Shown here in pieces: positions 1-12,705 of a stretch of 64,000 bases of DNA; within the stretch, counting starts at the first letter, position 1; the number at the start of each line of letters is the position of its first letter. The notes beneath the pieces are model-generated. The model ran no database searches, was not told where the DNA came from, and saw only the letters and a list, made by a program, of their open reading frames with translations. The position numbers and the translations under genes are program-made. Source of the DNA: Sacculina carcini (lineage: Eukaryota; Arthropoda; Thecostraca; Sacculinidae). The DNA lies in the NCBI GenBank assembly GCA_916048095.2, contig OU696578.1:5383826-5447825 (forward strand). Direction: 5' to 3'.

Positions 1-206
1 TACAGTAATATCGTGTATTGAATTACGCAATTAAAGTATGCATATTCCATCGACATTGATATACTTTGGTTACATGTGCGCATGAGCTCACACACGCGCA
101 CACACACACACAGACATACAAACACAGACATACATACACGTTTGTTCTGCACCAACACCAGGTGAAAAGTTGGCTAATTGAATCCTACTACTCCGACACG
201 CGCCAG

Positions 207-272
<66 letters not shown>

Positions 273-295
273 ACACACACATACACACACGCGCT
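207..295. repeat. (CA)n microsatellite
   Basis: A nearly pure CA dinucleotide run with a few TA interruptions near its right end. Related shorter tracts lie at 86-140, 355-395 and 668-775. The rest of positions 1-1020 shows no gene; reading frames across it encode only Thr-His or Cys-Val dipeptide repeats. Confidence 0.95.
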
Positions 296-1024
296 TGGCC
301 TAAGCATACGGGTGCTAAATGCTTGGGTATATTCAGAACAGATGCACACGTGTGTGAATGTGTACGTGTATGTGTGTGTGTGCGTGTGTGTAATATGTAG
401 ATGAGTGCTACAAATTGATTTTAGCCTGCGACACCATTTTGCGTTGACTGAAAATGGCGATAAGTTTGATTGACACATTGACAAAGTGAAAAAATCCTGC
501 GAACATTCGAGGATAATCGGTGTGGTCTCACATTAATTCACGCTCAACTTATTTTTATCGAGTATTCATGTGTTTGTTGATGATGATGTTAATGATATCA
601 ATGTTGTTAATGTGTTAATGACATTCAACATGATTTTGAATTCACATGAGTATTTTGTAAGTTTTTCTTACACACACACACACGAACACGCACACTCATA
701 CACACACACACAGACTTACACACAAAATCATACACACACACACATACACACACACACACACACACAAGCAAACACAAATAGGAGAGAGATATTCAAACGG
801 GTGTAGATGTTTCCTTGTGTAAAGTAAAGTAAAGTAAATCTATTTGCCACTCTCAACAAATATAACAACAGTGAACACACTAATACACAACACATGGGTG
901 GCACATGTGCGTTGAGCCGAAACTCTTCACGGACATATGAGTATATACACATATACACATGTGCATGCACACGCAAACATACATACATACACATGTAGCA
1001 CATCATGTAACACAGTATCCGCTC

Positions 1025-2080
1025 CAGTAGTGACATCAACATTGATATGTTGCTTGGTCTCGATCAATATTGGAGATTCGCGAGCGGCAATGTGTTTCGT
1101 CCGCCGGAGGGTGCTGTTGCGCAGGAAACGTCCTTTGGATGGGTTATTTCGGGAGCTGCTGCAGGGCTAAATCAGACGTCCACCTTTTGTCAGTTGTTGA
1201 GTGTTGATTTTGAATCATCACTGAGAAAATTGGTCCTTGGATGATATTGGTATTGTTGATAGTAGTGAAACTGTTGAGTTGCATCCAGCTTTCAATCTGT
1301 ATTGTTCCACTGTGTGTTTGACGGACTCTGGTCGTTATGAAGTCCAGTTACCTTGGAAAGCTGACTTCCACCATAATGATATATTGGATAGTTATTACTG
1401 CGCAAAGCAGCGTGCGTTGCCCTTGTAGAGGCGTATTGAAACTGACAAGAATTTGAATGCTTCTTACTTCAGCGTTATGCAGGAGTTTGAGAATTCCGGA
1501 ATTATTGAAGAGGTGCCCAATGATGAGCCCAAGTGTTCAAACCCTGTATTCTATCTACCAAATAGGCCTGTGGTAAAATAATCCAGCTTACCCACGGGAG
1601 TACGCACTGCTGTTCTCGATGCTTATACCAAGGGATCGAACGGTATCTCATCGAATGACTGCCTGGAGTGTGACCATTGTATTCTTGGGATTATTCTGGA
1701 TAGCATATGGAAATTTCATAGGTAGAAATTCTCTGTTACAGGCGATATCAAACAGGCTATTTATAGCTTCAGTTGCATGCATGCGATCTTGATGTGCACG
1801 GCTTCTTGTTGCTTCATGTTGGTATAATTCGTATGATGCACTTCACGCGTGTGACATTTGGTGTAAAAAGTGGCTCGTCTCGTTTGTGCTAGTCAGACAT
1901 CATCTGCATCGTTTGTCTCCGCCACTTGTTGTTGCCTGTTTATGCGTTGTCTGAGAGCCTCTGTAGAACGACTTACCGTCTGGTGTTGACTCTAAGGTCA
2001 AGGCTGCTGAATTGCGATGCTGCTAGAATTCTCGGATTTTGCGGTATGCCTATTGTGAAGTGTCATTCATTGTTGTTTTG
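1025..2080 (+). pseudogene. BEL/Pao retrotransposon pol fragment
   Basis: Translation of three successive frames gives a BEL/Pao-type polyprotein. The protease-RT linker carries the GLDQYW signature and a following FGWVISG, then LPWKADFHHN, the YCAKQRAL block and SYFSVMQEFENSGIIEEVP, then FYLPNRPVV and the RT core VTGDIKQA. A later SGVDSKVKAAEL resembles the stretch after the RT active site in this family. Stop codons at about 1425 and 1580 and several frameshifts break it. Downstream RNase H and integrase are not visible and no LTRs were found, so this is a decayed 5'-pol remnant. Family assignment rests on the GLDxxW and VMQEFE-type motifs. Confidence 0.75.
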
Positions 2081-2181
2081 AGTCAGGCCTATGAGGCTAC
2101 TAATCCTGTTGAATATATAGTATCATTTGATTTGCGTTCAACAATTATGTCTTTGAACAATTGTGCTTTTTATAGAGACTG

Positions 2182-2793
2182 TTAGCATTTGTTGTGCTGT
2201 TTACCTCTTATTTGAATGTTTATTTGAATGCTATAGTCGAAATACACTTTTGTGAGCAGTGGACCTCTTACCGATAGTTTGATGCACGCGTTTTTACTGT
2301 TTTGCTCTGGTCGGTTGGGTTCCCATCCAATTTGAACCATTACTGACCCATTATTCTGCCTGATGTCTCTCTTGACGTCCTCAATATCTGTCTCACATTT
2401 TCTTAAGGGACCAAATCTACCGTGATTGGTATCAGTTTCGTAGGCGTACGAGCGCCTTGTTGTTAAAGTCCATTTAACCATGCGTGTGGTAGTGACCACA
2501 AATTGTTCTCCATTGATGAGGGGGCACATTTTGGATCTTGTAGAGCGGTGTGTTTCACCTGTACGAGCGCGGATACTTTCCCGAGATGACGTAGCTCTTT
2601 GATGTACACGTCGAGTGGCGAGCCCCATGAGAGCAGATATAGCTTGAGTAGGAATATTCGATATATCCCCTTCTTGTGTGTCAGTACGTGTGGTGATCAG
2701 CGTGAAGTCATCTTGATCGGTGTCATCTGCAGATGACACTATGCCTCTCTTGGAGACAGCTGTCATATTGGATGAACCACGTTGTGAAATCAC
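2182..2793 (-). CDS. Unrecognised 203-residue ORF
   Basis: An open frame of 203 codons, Thr/Arg-rich and hydrophilic, without signal peptide, membrane segment or recognisable motif. It starts beside a TG microsatellite and ends just after the BEL/Pao remnant. It may be a chance frame on the antisense strand of degraded transposon DNA. No function is proposed. Confidence 0.2.
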   Translation of the reverse strand: MISQRGSSNMTAVSKRGIVSSADDTDQDDFTLITTRTDTQEGDISNIPTQAISALMGLATRRVHQRATSSRESIRARTGETHRSTRSKMCPLINGEQFVVTTTRMVKWTLTTRRSYAYETDTNHGRFGPLRKCETDIEDVKRDIRQNNGSVMVQIGWEPNRPEQNSKNACIKLSVRGPLLTKVYFDYSIQINIQIRGKQHNKC

Positions 2794-2905
2794 TGCCTGG
2801 GATACGCCGTGAAATCCCTAACACTAAGCACTTTGAAAACCACTGAATGCTGTAACAACGGAACACAAGTTGGCGTGACCAATGTCAAACAAAGAATCAA
2901 ACAGA

Positions 2906-2906
2906 T

Positions 2907-2989
<83 letters not shown>

Positions 2990-2990
2990 G
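2906..2990. repeat. (TG)n microsatellite
   Basis: About 40 TG units with one TC interruption. Confidence 0.95.
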
Positions 2991-3274
2991 TATATACAGG
3001 CAACTCAAAATTGTGCATCAACAGATATATTTTTTATTAGACTTTGTGTATGTGAATTCTCAGATATTTGAAGCGATAAGATGATTTAAAGTATTATAGT
3101 TGTAAAGACGTGGTTTTCTAACTTTGTAAATGCCTCATCAGTTAATTACTGAAATAGCTTATTCGTTATTTGCTTGATTAGCCCAGCATAGGCGTAGAAA
3201 CATTACCGAATATCAATTCTAAACGACACGGCATATGTTGACTTTGATGGTATATCGATGTGCCACTATATTAA

Positions 3275-3505
3275 CCCTATAACGCCGAACGTGTGGATTT
3301 GGTAACGCTCGATTCATTGGCTTACTGTGCTGATAATATGCAAATTAGCAGCAACTGCCGACTGTTACCACTTCTACACCATGTACCGATCATAGTGCAA
3401 GAAGGATGGTAATTTTGCTTCGTGACAATAAATGCAATGCCATCGAGACGAACAACCAATAACACAGTGATATTTTAAACCGATCAAAATTCCGGCGTTA
3501 TAGGG
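3275..3505. mobile_element. MITE with CCCTATAACGCCG inverted ends
   Basis: The left end CCCTATAACGCCGAA is preceded by TTAA, and the right end is the reverse complement (ttccggcgttataggg). CCC ends next to TTAA are typical of piggyBac-type elements, but the right flank is acat, so the TTAA duplication is not intact. The 231-bp length and lack of coding potential suggest a non-autonomous element. Confidence 0.5.
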
Positions 3506-3654
3506 ACATTTCGAGGACTTGACATTAGCACGCCACAAATAGCAGTGTTCATTTCAAACAACGCTTGTGAAATATCGAAAAAAATCCCCCCGATTGCATC
3601 TCCGCTGTGAATTTGATGTCATTTCCATATTTGTACCCGCTCAATGAGTGTATA

Positions 3655-4110
3655 TGTGTATGTGTGTGTGTACATGTGTGTATCTCTGTGTGTGTGTGTA
3701 TGAGTGTATCCGTGTGTGTGCATGTATCTGTCTGTGTGTGTATGTGTGTGTCTGTGTGTGGGTGTGGGTGTATGTGTCTGTTCCCTTCAATGCCTAAATG
3801 TAGCAACACCTACGCATATCCAATGCTGAATGCTCATTTGTATAGACGTATTGCGTAGGCTTTCACACGCTCATGAGTGCGTGTACGTGTATCCCTGTGT
3901 GTGTGCGTGTGTGTGCGTGTGTGTGTATGTGTGTATGTGTGTGTGCTCCAGCGTGCGTGGGTGTGCGTAGCAAATGACGATTTATATCAATGTGTCTATG
4001 CCTCTATATATGTGGGTTTGTGTGTTTGTATGTTTGTGTACAAGACTGATAAAGATGAAACGCTCCTGCGACGATTATGAGTGTTAGTGAATACACAAGC
4101 ATAAACACAC

Positions 4111-4149
<39 letters not shown>

Positions 4150-4326
4150 TCAGTGTATGTTATGAAAGGCGTTTGTCCAAAATGCTGATACTCCGATAAG
4201 AGCACAATGAAAGTTGTACTTGATGTGTGTGTATGTGTGTGTTTGTGTGTGTGTGTGTGTGTGTTGTGTGTGTGTGTGTGGGAGTGTCAGATGACCACGT
4301 CGAATGGGCTATTCGTTCACTGTTTA

Positions 4327-4416
<90 letters not shown>

Positions 4417-4490
4417 AACACACACACACGTACACAGAATCACATACACACACATACATACACACACAGAGACAGACACACACATGCATG
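3655..4490. repeat. Cluster of TG and CA microsatellites
   Basis: Four tracts: TG-rich 3655-3780, TG-rich 3895-3965, CA 4105-4150, and TG 4215-4280 followed by CA 4327-4480. The TG tract facing the CA tract across about 45 bp could form a long imperfect hairpin. No coding content. Confidence 0.9.
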
Positions 4491-4718
4491 GATATGTTCG
4501 CTTTGATAAACTATAAAAGAACACACGCTTCATTGGATCAAAATGGCGTGCAAATGTGTTGGTGTATTAGCGCCTGGGCAGTGAGTCTATTAGTGTATTT
4601 GTGACCGACAATAAACCTGCACGCGCCGGATTTTTCAATAAATTTTGGCAGCGTGAGTTTTATGACAGTTTTTATTAATTGCAAACTATTTCTCTTTATC
4701 CGTAACATCACCATAATT

Positions 4719-4987
4719 CACTGGCGGACCCAGAGGGGGAGGTCGGGGGGCTGAAGCTCCCCCCAAAATGTTTCCCTCGACTCCTCATAACCAAGAGGTT
4801 CAATAAAAGAGGTCAAGAAAAAATATTTTTTCTGTAGAATTTGTTGATATAAACATTATTGTAAATATGTTGAATAATTAAGCATGTACATAAGTGATCG
4901 GTCCAAAATTCTGCCCCCCCCTCCAAATTAATTCAGCCCCCAAATTAATTCAGCCCCTTCTAAAATTACACTCTGGATCCGCCACTG
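4719..4987. mobile_element. hAT-type MITE, family 2, copy 1
   Basis: Terminal inverted repeats are CACTGGCGGACCCAGAG on the left and, on the opposite strand, CAGTGGCGGATCCAGAG on the right. The interior is AT-rich and non-coding. A second copy in opposite orientation lies at 12933-13158; both share a segment with the sense atatcaacaa..ttctacagaaa. Flanking octamers match only 5 of 8. Confidence 0.6.
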
Positions 4988-4999
4988 GCAGAATTTCAG

Positions 5000-5640
5000 C
5001 AACGCGGCATGTTCTACGCCATTGGCTCACCACCAATTACACCAATTCACGTGTTATGTATTTTCAATATTCCTCTGACTACACTGACTTCTCCCCAGGA
5101 TTCTAATAATAAAAAAGTAAACACGTTGATTGAGCTTGCATTTTGAGAAAACTCAGTCGTTATACATGCAACAAATACGCATAAATATGAATGTCTAATT
5201 CGACTCGGAAGTGTGAAGTTGTTAATAATATATTTGCCAAATTTGTACTTTTACGTCGCAAGTCTCCACGCAGTATGCAACATAATACAATTGATATATT
5301 GGTGAAACAGTGCTGCAACTGGTCGGATTCAAGGGATATTGTAAGCTTAGTGAGTCAACTATGCGCCATGAAGAATAATTTAGAAAAATATTTGGTGTTT
5401 TGTCAGATGCTGTTAAGAAGTACTATTTATTTGTTTACAAGCTCATGTTTCCCTTCAACAGCCTAAATCAAAGATATGCACGCTGACATCAAAATATTGA
5501 TGTAACACCATTACGTCATATCTTGATTACGTCATAATTACGTCAGATCAGTAATTGTAATTGTAATTTGGCAGGATAACTGTCAGACTTGTAATGTAAC
5601 TTTTCTACCTACAAATCGCTTACGCTGTGATCCATAGAAA
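5000..5640. other. No recognised feature
   Basis: A short open frame of 91 codons at 5191-5466 (+) has no recognisable motif. The remainder is AT-rich single-copy-looking sequence. Confidence 0.5.
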
Positions 5641-5754
5641 AAGAGAACGCGTGATACCAAGAGCTGACACACACACAGACAGACAGACAAGCAGACAGAC
5701 ACAACAGGAGACCCCATATGTTGAGTTTTCCCACGGTACTGGTAGAAGTACGTG

Positions 5755-6091
5755 TGTGTGTGTGTGCGTGTGTGCGCGTGTGTGCGCGTGTGTGTGCGCG
5801 TGTGTGTGTGTGAGGAGTGTCTGGCAATGTTGAAGGGGATGTTGACATTCTGATCTCGTTGAGTTCGGCGCTCCAGAGCCTTCAACCACTTCATGCTGTG
5901 TGTTCTTGTATCATCGACTTGTCTGTGACATATTCACTCATCATTCCATTGGATTGTGTCTATTCATGTGCCTGTATGTGTATCAATGTGTGTGTGTGTG
6001 TGTCAGTGTGTGTGTATGTTGGTCCTACAATGCCAGACATTCGGGCAATGTTATTGTGTTGCCTTCTGTCAATCGTGCGTCAAGTGTTCAA

Positions 6092-6122
<31 letters not shown>

Positions 6123-6962
6123 TACACATATACACACATACATACAGACGCACCCACTTACACACACTTACACAATCATGCGTGGTCATGCAATCAACCT
6201 ACAATATAATCGAACACCTGTTTTTGGTTTCCAAGGCACCTGCGCATGTATGCGTGTGTATGAATGTGTGTGTGTGTGTATGAATGTGTGTGTATGAATG
6301 TGTGTGTGTATGAATATGTGTGTGTATAAGGTATAGTGTGTATATAGTATAGTATAGTATAGTATAGTATAAGGTATAGTGTGTATAAGGTAATGTGTGT
6401 GTGTATAATATGTGTATAGTACTGAATATAAGGTCTGATTGTTTCCTAATTCTGTCTTCTATGTGTATGTGCTTCATGCGTGTGTTTTCTATTCTGGTGT
6501 CTGTATGTTTCTCCATTATATGCTGTATGTGTGTTGCTGTGTTGAGCTCTGTTATCTGTGTTTGTGTGTCTGTTGTGTTGTGTTCTCTGTCTATTTGTTT
6601 GAGTGTATGTGTTTGTGTGTCTGATATGTTGTGTTTTCTGGTTCTGTATTTGTGTGTCTATTGTGTTGTGATTTGTCAATCTGAGTGTATGTCGTTGTAT
6701 GCCTGTTGTGTTGTCTTAATGTGTTGTATGCTGTGTTGTCTTCTGTGCTGTATGTCGGCTTTGCTATCTTATTCAATATGTATGTGTGTGTGCGTGTGCA
6801 TTTTTGTGTTTTTGAGTATGTAAACGTGAGTGTATGTTCGTGATTGTGCGTATATGTACTTGTCTATATGTCTGTTATATGTCTGTTTTGTGTGTGTGTA
6901 TGGGTGTGTGTATGTAGGTGAGTGTGTGTGTTCGTGATTGTGTATGTGTATGACTCTTGTGC

Positions 6963-6999
<37 letters not shown>

Positions 7000-7240
7000 G
7001 TGTGTGTGTGAGTGTGTGTATGTGTGTGAGCGCTTTTGAGACCCTCGGGTGAAAAGCGCGATATAAATGTCTTAATGTAATGTAAATGTAATGTATGAAT
7101 GCGTGTGTGTGTATGAATATGTGTATGTGTATGAGTGTGTGTGTATGAGTGTGTGTGTGTGTGTATAAGTCGGTGTGTGTGTATGAGTGTGTGTGTATAT
7201 GTGTGTGTGTGTGTGTATGAGTGTGTGTGTGTAATCATTT
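5755..7240. repeat. Microsatellite field (TG, CA, TATAG tracts)
   Basis: TG tracts at 5755-5812, 5990-6018, 6255-6330, 6965-7025 and 7105-7235, a CA tract at 6092-6120, and (TATAG)n at 6345-6375. The 6430-6900 stretch is degenerate TGTGTT-rich DNA. Only low-complexity frames are present. Confidence 0.85.
7026..7100 (+). repeat. Retroposon-type hairpin tail, copy 1
   Basis: The stem GCGCTTTT / AAAAGCGC encloses gagaccctcgggtg and is followed by GATATAAATGT and an ATGTA-rich tail. The same unit is at 31615-31680, again directly after a TG tract. Hairpin plus short tandem tail resembles the 3' end of a SINE or LINE; the parent element is not identified. Confidence 0.5.
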
Positions 7241-7480
7241 ACTAATACATTTTGTCATTTGCTATATACAGAATACACAGACTGTCGTACGCTAACAAAT
7301 GTCACAAACAATTAAGCTTATCAATTTCGTAAACTTTTTGTCATTTGTTTCATGTGAATTATATCAATAGATGCAAATATTATTTATCATTGTTGTCTCA
7401 AGTTTTTGCTTTATTCAATCACCGTGTTCTTGTCGCCTTCATGTATATCTTATTACTATCCCTATTTCTATAACTGCAGT

Positions 7481-7781
7481 CAGAGCCGTTGCGAGGACTT
7501 ATGAAGCCCCCCCGAAGGCAACACTTGGGGCTCCCCCGAAGGCAACACTTGGGGCCCCCCGAAGGCAACACTTGGGGCCCCCATTATGAATAAGCCATCA
7601 AATAATGAATTTATTTATTAGACATAATCACATAATACAAGCTCAGGTGAAAACATCTGAGCAAAAAGCTAAAGGCTATACATAATATGATAAATTTTAA
7701 TGTCATACGTGAGGCAACGGGGCCCCTCAACACTCGGGGCCCCCCGGCCGGGGGGTACGGGGGGCGGTTGCTACGGCTCTG
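7481..7781. mobile_element. hAT-type MITE, family 3, copy 1
   Basis: Begins CAGAGCCGTTGCGAGGA and ends with the reverse complement of CAGAGCCGTAGCAACCG. Flanking octamers actgcagt (7473-7480) and accgcagt (7782-7789) match at 7 of 8. The left part carries three tandem copies of a unit of about 23 bp containing aaggcaacacttgggg. Other copies are at 35840-36022 and 58318-58499. Confidence 0.8.
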
Positions 7782-8114
7782 ACCGCAGTCAAGGTATCGC
7801 TGGGTTGATTCATAGGTTACTCAGCTTTACGTGTCTACAAGCCAATCATCTATTTTTCTATACTCTCTGTAATCTGCACTTTGAGGAGCACACAAAAGCA
7901 AAAATATAACCATAAAGTAATTTAACCATAAATTAATTTATCTTAACAAATATACCCACTTGACAAAGTCCCCTCAAATGATTCAGTAATCATTGAGTGG
8001 TCTATTTGATCATATTTCAGCGATTGAATAATCATTGATTAATCTCTTTGATGAATTGTCCTAGAATTATGAATAATTGAATGCTCTTTTTAAACTTCCA
8101 TTTTTTATATTTTA

Positions 8115-9476
8115 CTAGCATTAAAACCCGCCCGTTGTGCGGAGCAATTCATACAATGAAATTCGTATTTAATTTATACAAAATATGGCAAATTAAAAAG
8201 GAAAAAAGGTAAACTCATACATTTTTTATCAATTGGAGTCAAAATTAAATAATTTTTATTTCAATTTTAACTAAATATTTTCCCTTAGCCCTCCTCATAT
8301 TTAAACCCGCCCGTCGTGCGGAATAATTCAGAACTCGAACACGATCTGTTCTGGATCTTGAGGTCAAATCCGGTAGTTTTGTATATGAATTCATTCTACA
8401 CGGTGAAATTGAACGTCCTATTGTCTATAGTTGCTGCCACCGGGACATTTTATTTCATAAACATGATCCATCGCTTCGTTTACGCTTAAAGCCCCTGATC
8501 TATAACACTGAGCCCGCGCAGTTATGTCACTTCGTATTTAAGCATACACACACAGACAGAAAATTCCTTTTATATAAGTATATTTGAACCCGACCATCGT
8601 GCGGAAAAATTAATAAAATAAAATGTAAATTCAATCCATAAAAGAAAATGAATACAAATTAAATGGCAAGAAATTTAACCTGTAAATATGTTAACCAATA
8701 GAAATGTCAAAATGTGGATATTTTTATTTTTATTTTGACAAAATATAATCCCTCAACCCGCCTCATATATGAACCTGCCCGTCGTGCGTGCGTTTTTATA
8801 GCTGTAACTTTGCTGGTTTATGAGGAATAGATAGCGGAATATTGACCAAAATATTCGCGTTTTTCAGTGCTAATTTTGCCTTTTTGACTTTGTCATTTTG
8901 AATTCACACCGCCGCAACTTTCTTTTAATACCTTTTGGAAAATTAAAAATTATACCCTGCTGTAGAAAACCAAATTCCCAGCATGATGATATTATTTATT
9001 TAGATGTGTGATATTTAGTTGCTGAGAAATAGAGAAAAAACTACGGAAGATCGGACGCGTGGAGTATAAATATAATTATGAATGTTGATTGAAATTTTGT
9101 CATTTTTACATATTTTATATTTAATTTTTGAATATGAATTACAACCTACCTAGTAGAACAGAATATTCACTACACAGTGGTATAATCTGTATAGCTGTAC
9201 CATTGCTGGTTTATGAGGAGTAAATGGCGGAATATTGACCAAAATTTTCGCATTTTCAGGGTTCATTTTGTCTTTTCACCGCTATAACTTTTTTTAATTT
9301 TATTTAAAAAAAATAAAATTTAGCTCATCGTGTAGATAAGAAAATTTCCAACGTATTGGTGTAAATTGTTAGCGGGTACATTGAGTGGTTACCGAGTGCC
9401 AGCTTGCAGAAAATGGACCAAGGAGGGTGGGACAGACAAACAGACACACAGACAGAGGATCTTTTATATATATAGA
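8115..9476 (-). mobile_element. Helitron-like element A1 (non-autonomous)
   Basis: Read on the minus strand it begins TCTATATATA...GATCC with a CTGTCTGT-rich 5' region and ends ...GGGCGGGTTTTAATGCTAG followed by host T. 5'-TC, 3'-CTAG, a GC-rich short inverted sequence near the 3' end and lack of target duplication fit Helitrons. No Rep or helicase is encoded. Its 5' end abuts the 3' end of the next element. Confidence 0.6.
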
Positions 9477-11917
9477 CTAGAATTAAAACCCGCCCGTTGT
9501 GCGGAGCAATTAATAAAATAAAATTCTTATTATATTAATAAAAAAACTTCAAATAAAAATATTTTATTAAATCCATATAAATCCTAATCAAATGAAAATT
9601 CTAAATTACATTTTTTATGTTTATTTTGACAAAATATGATCCCTCAACCCGCCTCATATTGAAACCCGCCCGTCGTACGGAATAATTCAGAGCTCGAATA
9701 CGATCCGCAAAAAGTTCAACCTGTAAATACGTTCACCAATAAAACTCTAAATGTGAATATTTATGTTTTTACTTTGACAAAATATTATTCCTCAATCCGC
9801 CTCATATTTGAACCTGCCCGTCTTGCGGAATAATTCAGAACACAAAGACGTAACAAACAATGAAAATTCTAGCATGTAAACCCGCCCGTCGTGCGGAACA
9901 GTTCATACTATTAAATTTGTATTCAATTCATAAGAGAAAAGGAATATGAATTAAAAAATGAAAGAGTAAACCCATACAAAATCCAAATTTCTATATTTTT
10001 ATATTATTTTCACAAAATATTATCCTCAACCCGCCTCATATTTAAAACCGCCCGTCGTGCGGAATAATTCAAAATTCAGATAAGAAATAATGAAAATTTA
10101 CTTGACTTTTTTATCATAATGTTTACAAAATATATTTATAAATTAGCATCATCTAGCATGGAAACCCTCCCGTCTTGCAGAACAATTAATAAAGTAAAAT
10201 AAATAATGAATTAATGAAAGAAAACGAATACAAATTTAAAAAGAAAAAAGTAAACACATAAAAAGTATTTACCAATAGAAAAGTCTAAATATGAATGTGT
10301 TTATTTTAGACGTGGCAAAATATATTCCCTCGAACAGCCTCGTATTTAAACCCGACCGTCGTGCGGAACGATTAATAAAATATTATGAATCAAAAAGCAA
10401 AAAGCTTATCCAACAGAAATATGTAAATTTGTAAATTTTTGTTTTAATTATTGACGAAGTGTTCTTCCTCAACACTGCTCAAATTCACACCCGTCCTTCG
10501 TGTGTAGTAATTCAGAAGTGTAACACTATCAAAACAATGAAACTTTCTGTCATCTCTATAATTCCAGATTAATGCTTCCGCTAAAACAGCATATGCATAT
10601 AGTTGGCATTGCATGATATGAAAACCCATATCCTTATGCAACTTAAGCGTATGCAGCTTGAAATTAAACCAATTAAATTACACAGTCAAATTCAGTAGTT
10701 TACTTTGTTCCCAGTAGCATTTTACCCACCCGTCGTGCGGAACCATTCATGTGTAAATATTGAGGACAATATAGCCTTTCTATTCAGTATAATGTATCAT
10801 TAATTAAACTGTACGGAATAAAACCACACCATCCATGCTTGGAGCTAATATAATGCATTCTTAATTGTAATTGGGCTTCAGTGAAATTTAATCAGTGTAT
10901 ATTCCTGTGTAATCGCAAGTGCGCATAATACTTGTCAAATTGGCAATATGTCCTTTTAAATTTACACCGCCGTAACTTCCTTCAGATACACTTTGGAAAA
11001 TTACAAATTACACCGCATTGTAGAAAAAAAATTTCGAGCACGATGGTATAATTTATTTTTATGTGTTCGGAATAGTTAATGAGAAATAGTAGAAAAATGA
11101 ATATATTTTAGTCGCCCGGTGTTCAAGTGCAATTTTGGATGTATTTGATAATTTTGCCAATTTTACACGTTTTTTATCATTTGTGGGTATAAATTATATT
11201 TTTTCTTGTAGAACACAAAATTCTCTACACAATAGTATAATTTTTATAGCTGTATAAATGCTGGTTTATGAGGAATGGATAGCGGAATATTGACCAAAAT
11301 ATTCACATTTTTTAGTGCTAATTTTGCTTTTTTGACTTTGTCATTTTTACTTCACACCGCCGTAACTTTTTTTATTACACTTTGGAAAATTAAAAATTAT
11401 ACCGTGTTGTAGAAAACAAAATTCCTAGCATGATGGTATTATGTATTTAGATGTGTGATAATTAATTTTTGAAAAATGGAGAAAAAAGTATAGAAAATCG
11501 GACGCGTGGAGTTTAAATATGATTTTGAATGTAGATCGAATTTATTTCCATTACACATGTTTTATGTTTAATTTTTGGATATGAAGCCTACCAAGTAGAA
11601 CATTAAATTTTCTACACAGTGGTATAATTTGTTTGGCTGTACAATTTATGGTTTATGAGGAGTAGATGGGGAATATTGACCAAAATTTTCGCATTTTTTA
11701 GGGCTCATTTTGTCTTTTCTCCGCAATAACTTCTTGGATTTTCTTCTTAAGATTAAAATTTTAACCAACAGTATAGACAAGTAAATTTCCAGCATAATGG
11801 TATAAATTGTAAGCGGGTACACCAAGTGGTTACTGAGTAGCAGCTTGCAGAATATGGACCAAGGAGTGTGGGACAGACAAACACACAGACAGAGGATCTC
11901 TTATATATATATATAGA
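9477..11917 (-). mobile_element. Helitron-like element A2 (non-autonomous)
   Basis: Minus-strand 5' end TCTATATATATAT lies after a host A (11918); the 3' end CTAG at 9477-9480 is directly followed by the TC of element A1. This is the expected product if the newer element inserted between A and T at the 5' boundary of the older one. The interior repeats a block containing cccgcccgtcgtgcgg about eight times at 9487-10745, each embedded in AT-rich DNA. A copy in opposite orientation is at 32648-36752. No transposase gene. Confidence 0.6.
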
Positions 11918-12124
11918 TTTGGTTTAGCAGCTAAATGCTCTTTGAATAATCTATTGTATCGGCCATCAACAAAATATTCATATTTTCGGTTCAAGCGTCT
12001 TTGCTTTTGTCCAATTAGCATCTGCTCTCCTGCGTTTTGTGATTGTATCTCCGTTTCGTGGTTTTCTCGTGTGCAATTTTTCCAGATGTTTACTTATAGC
12101 CGCCATTATCAGTGTTTGGTTATA

Positions 12125-12245
12125 CGCAATTATGCTACTGGCAGCTATAAACTCCCAGTACAGCCAGGAAAATGATCAAGTCCACCGCGACTGAACCGGC
12201 TCGCTTACAGTTGTACAGTGAGGTGGGTGACTAGACACCATAGAG
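12125..12245 (+). repeat. SINE-like repeat S1, copy 1, 5' part
   Basis: Matches the 5' parts of repeats at 21355-21540 and 23283-23605 (gctactgg...cagtacagcca...gtgaggtgggtg.ctagacacc). The copy is interrupted at 12246 by a MITE and resumes at 12598. Confidence 0.55.
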
Positions 12246-12589
12246 CAGTGGAACCGGGGGTATGGGACTCGATTCCTGGGCACTGGCATAAATTATAATT
12301 TATGCCAGTAAATAATTACTGGCATTAATAATTATTAATGGCTCATAAATAATGAAAATATCAATGGTAAAGTTTTACTAGTAATCCGTATCTAAAGAAC
12401 AATAAATTCAAGCAGTTAAAACAGTCGTGGATTTAGAAAACATACTGGAAAATAATAGGATTGGTGAAAATTATTTAAACAGTCAAATATAGGGGGTATG
12501 GGACCATGTTCGGCAATCCATTGGGGGGTATGGGACTATATTCGGCAATCCATTGGGTGTATGGTACCATCAAAAGTTAAGAACACCTG
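12246..12589. mobile_element. hAT-type MITE inserted in SINE S1
   Basis: Starts CAGTGGAACCGGGGG and ends ...AAGAACACCTG. Flanking octamers ccatagag (12238-12245) and ccatagaa (12590-12597) match 7 of 8. It contains a palindromic taaattataattta and two copies of a gggggtatgggac.at.ttcggcaatccattgg unit. Non-coding. Confidence 0.7.
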
Positions 12590-12597
12590 CCATAGAA

Positions 12598-12705
12598 GAA
12601 TAAATATATGACCTCTTAAAAGGCGGATGAGCTAGCTAGCAGCTACCTAGTAGCTAGTAGCTGGTAGCTGGTAGCCAAGAGTCATCTAGCAATAACCTTG
12701 CATCA
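12598..12705 (+). repeat. SINE-like repeat S1, copy 1, 3' part
   Basis: Matches the aaaggcggatgagct...tagccaagagtcatctagca segment of the other S1 copies; locally expanded tagctagtagctgg repeats are present. Confidence 0.5.

Noticed and set aside
4160..4604. Frames encoding Thr-His or Cys-Val repeats, here and at many other tracts
   Set aside because: By-products of CA/TG microsatellites; no non-repeat coding sequence.
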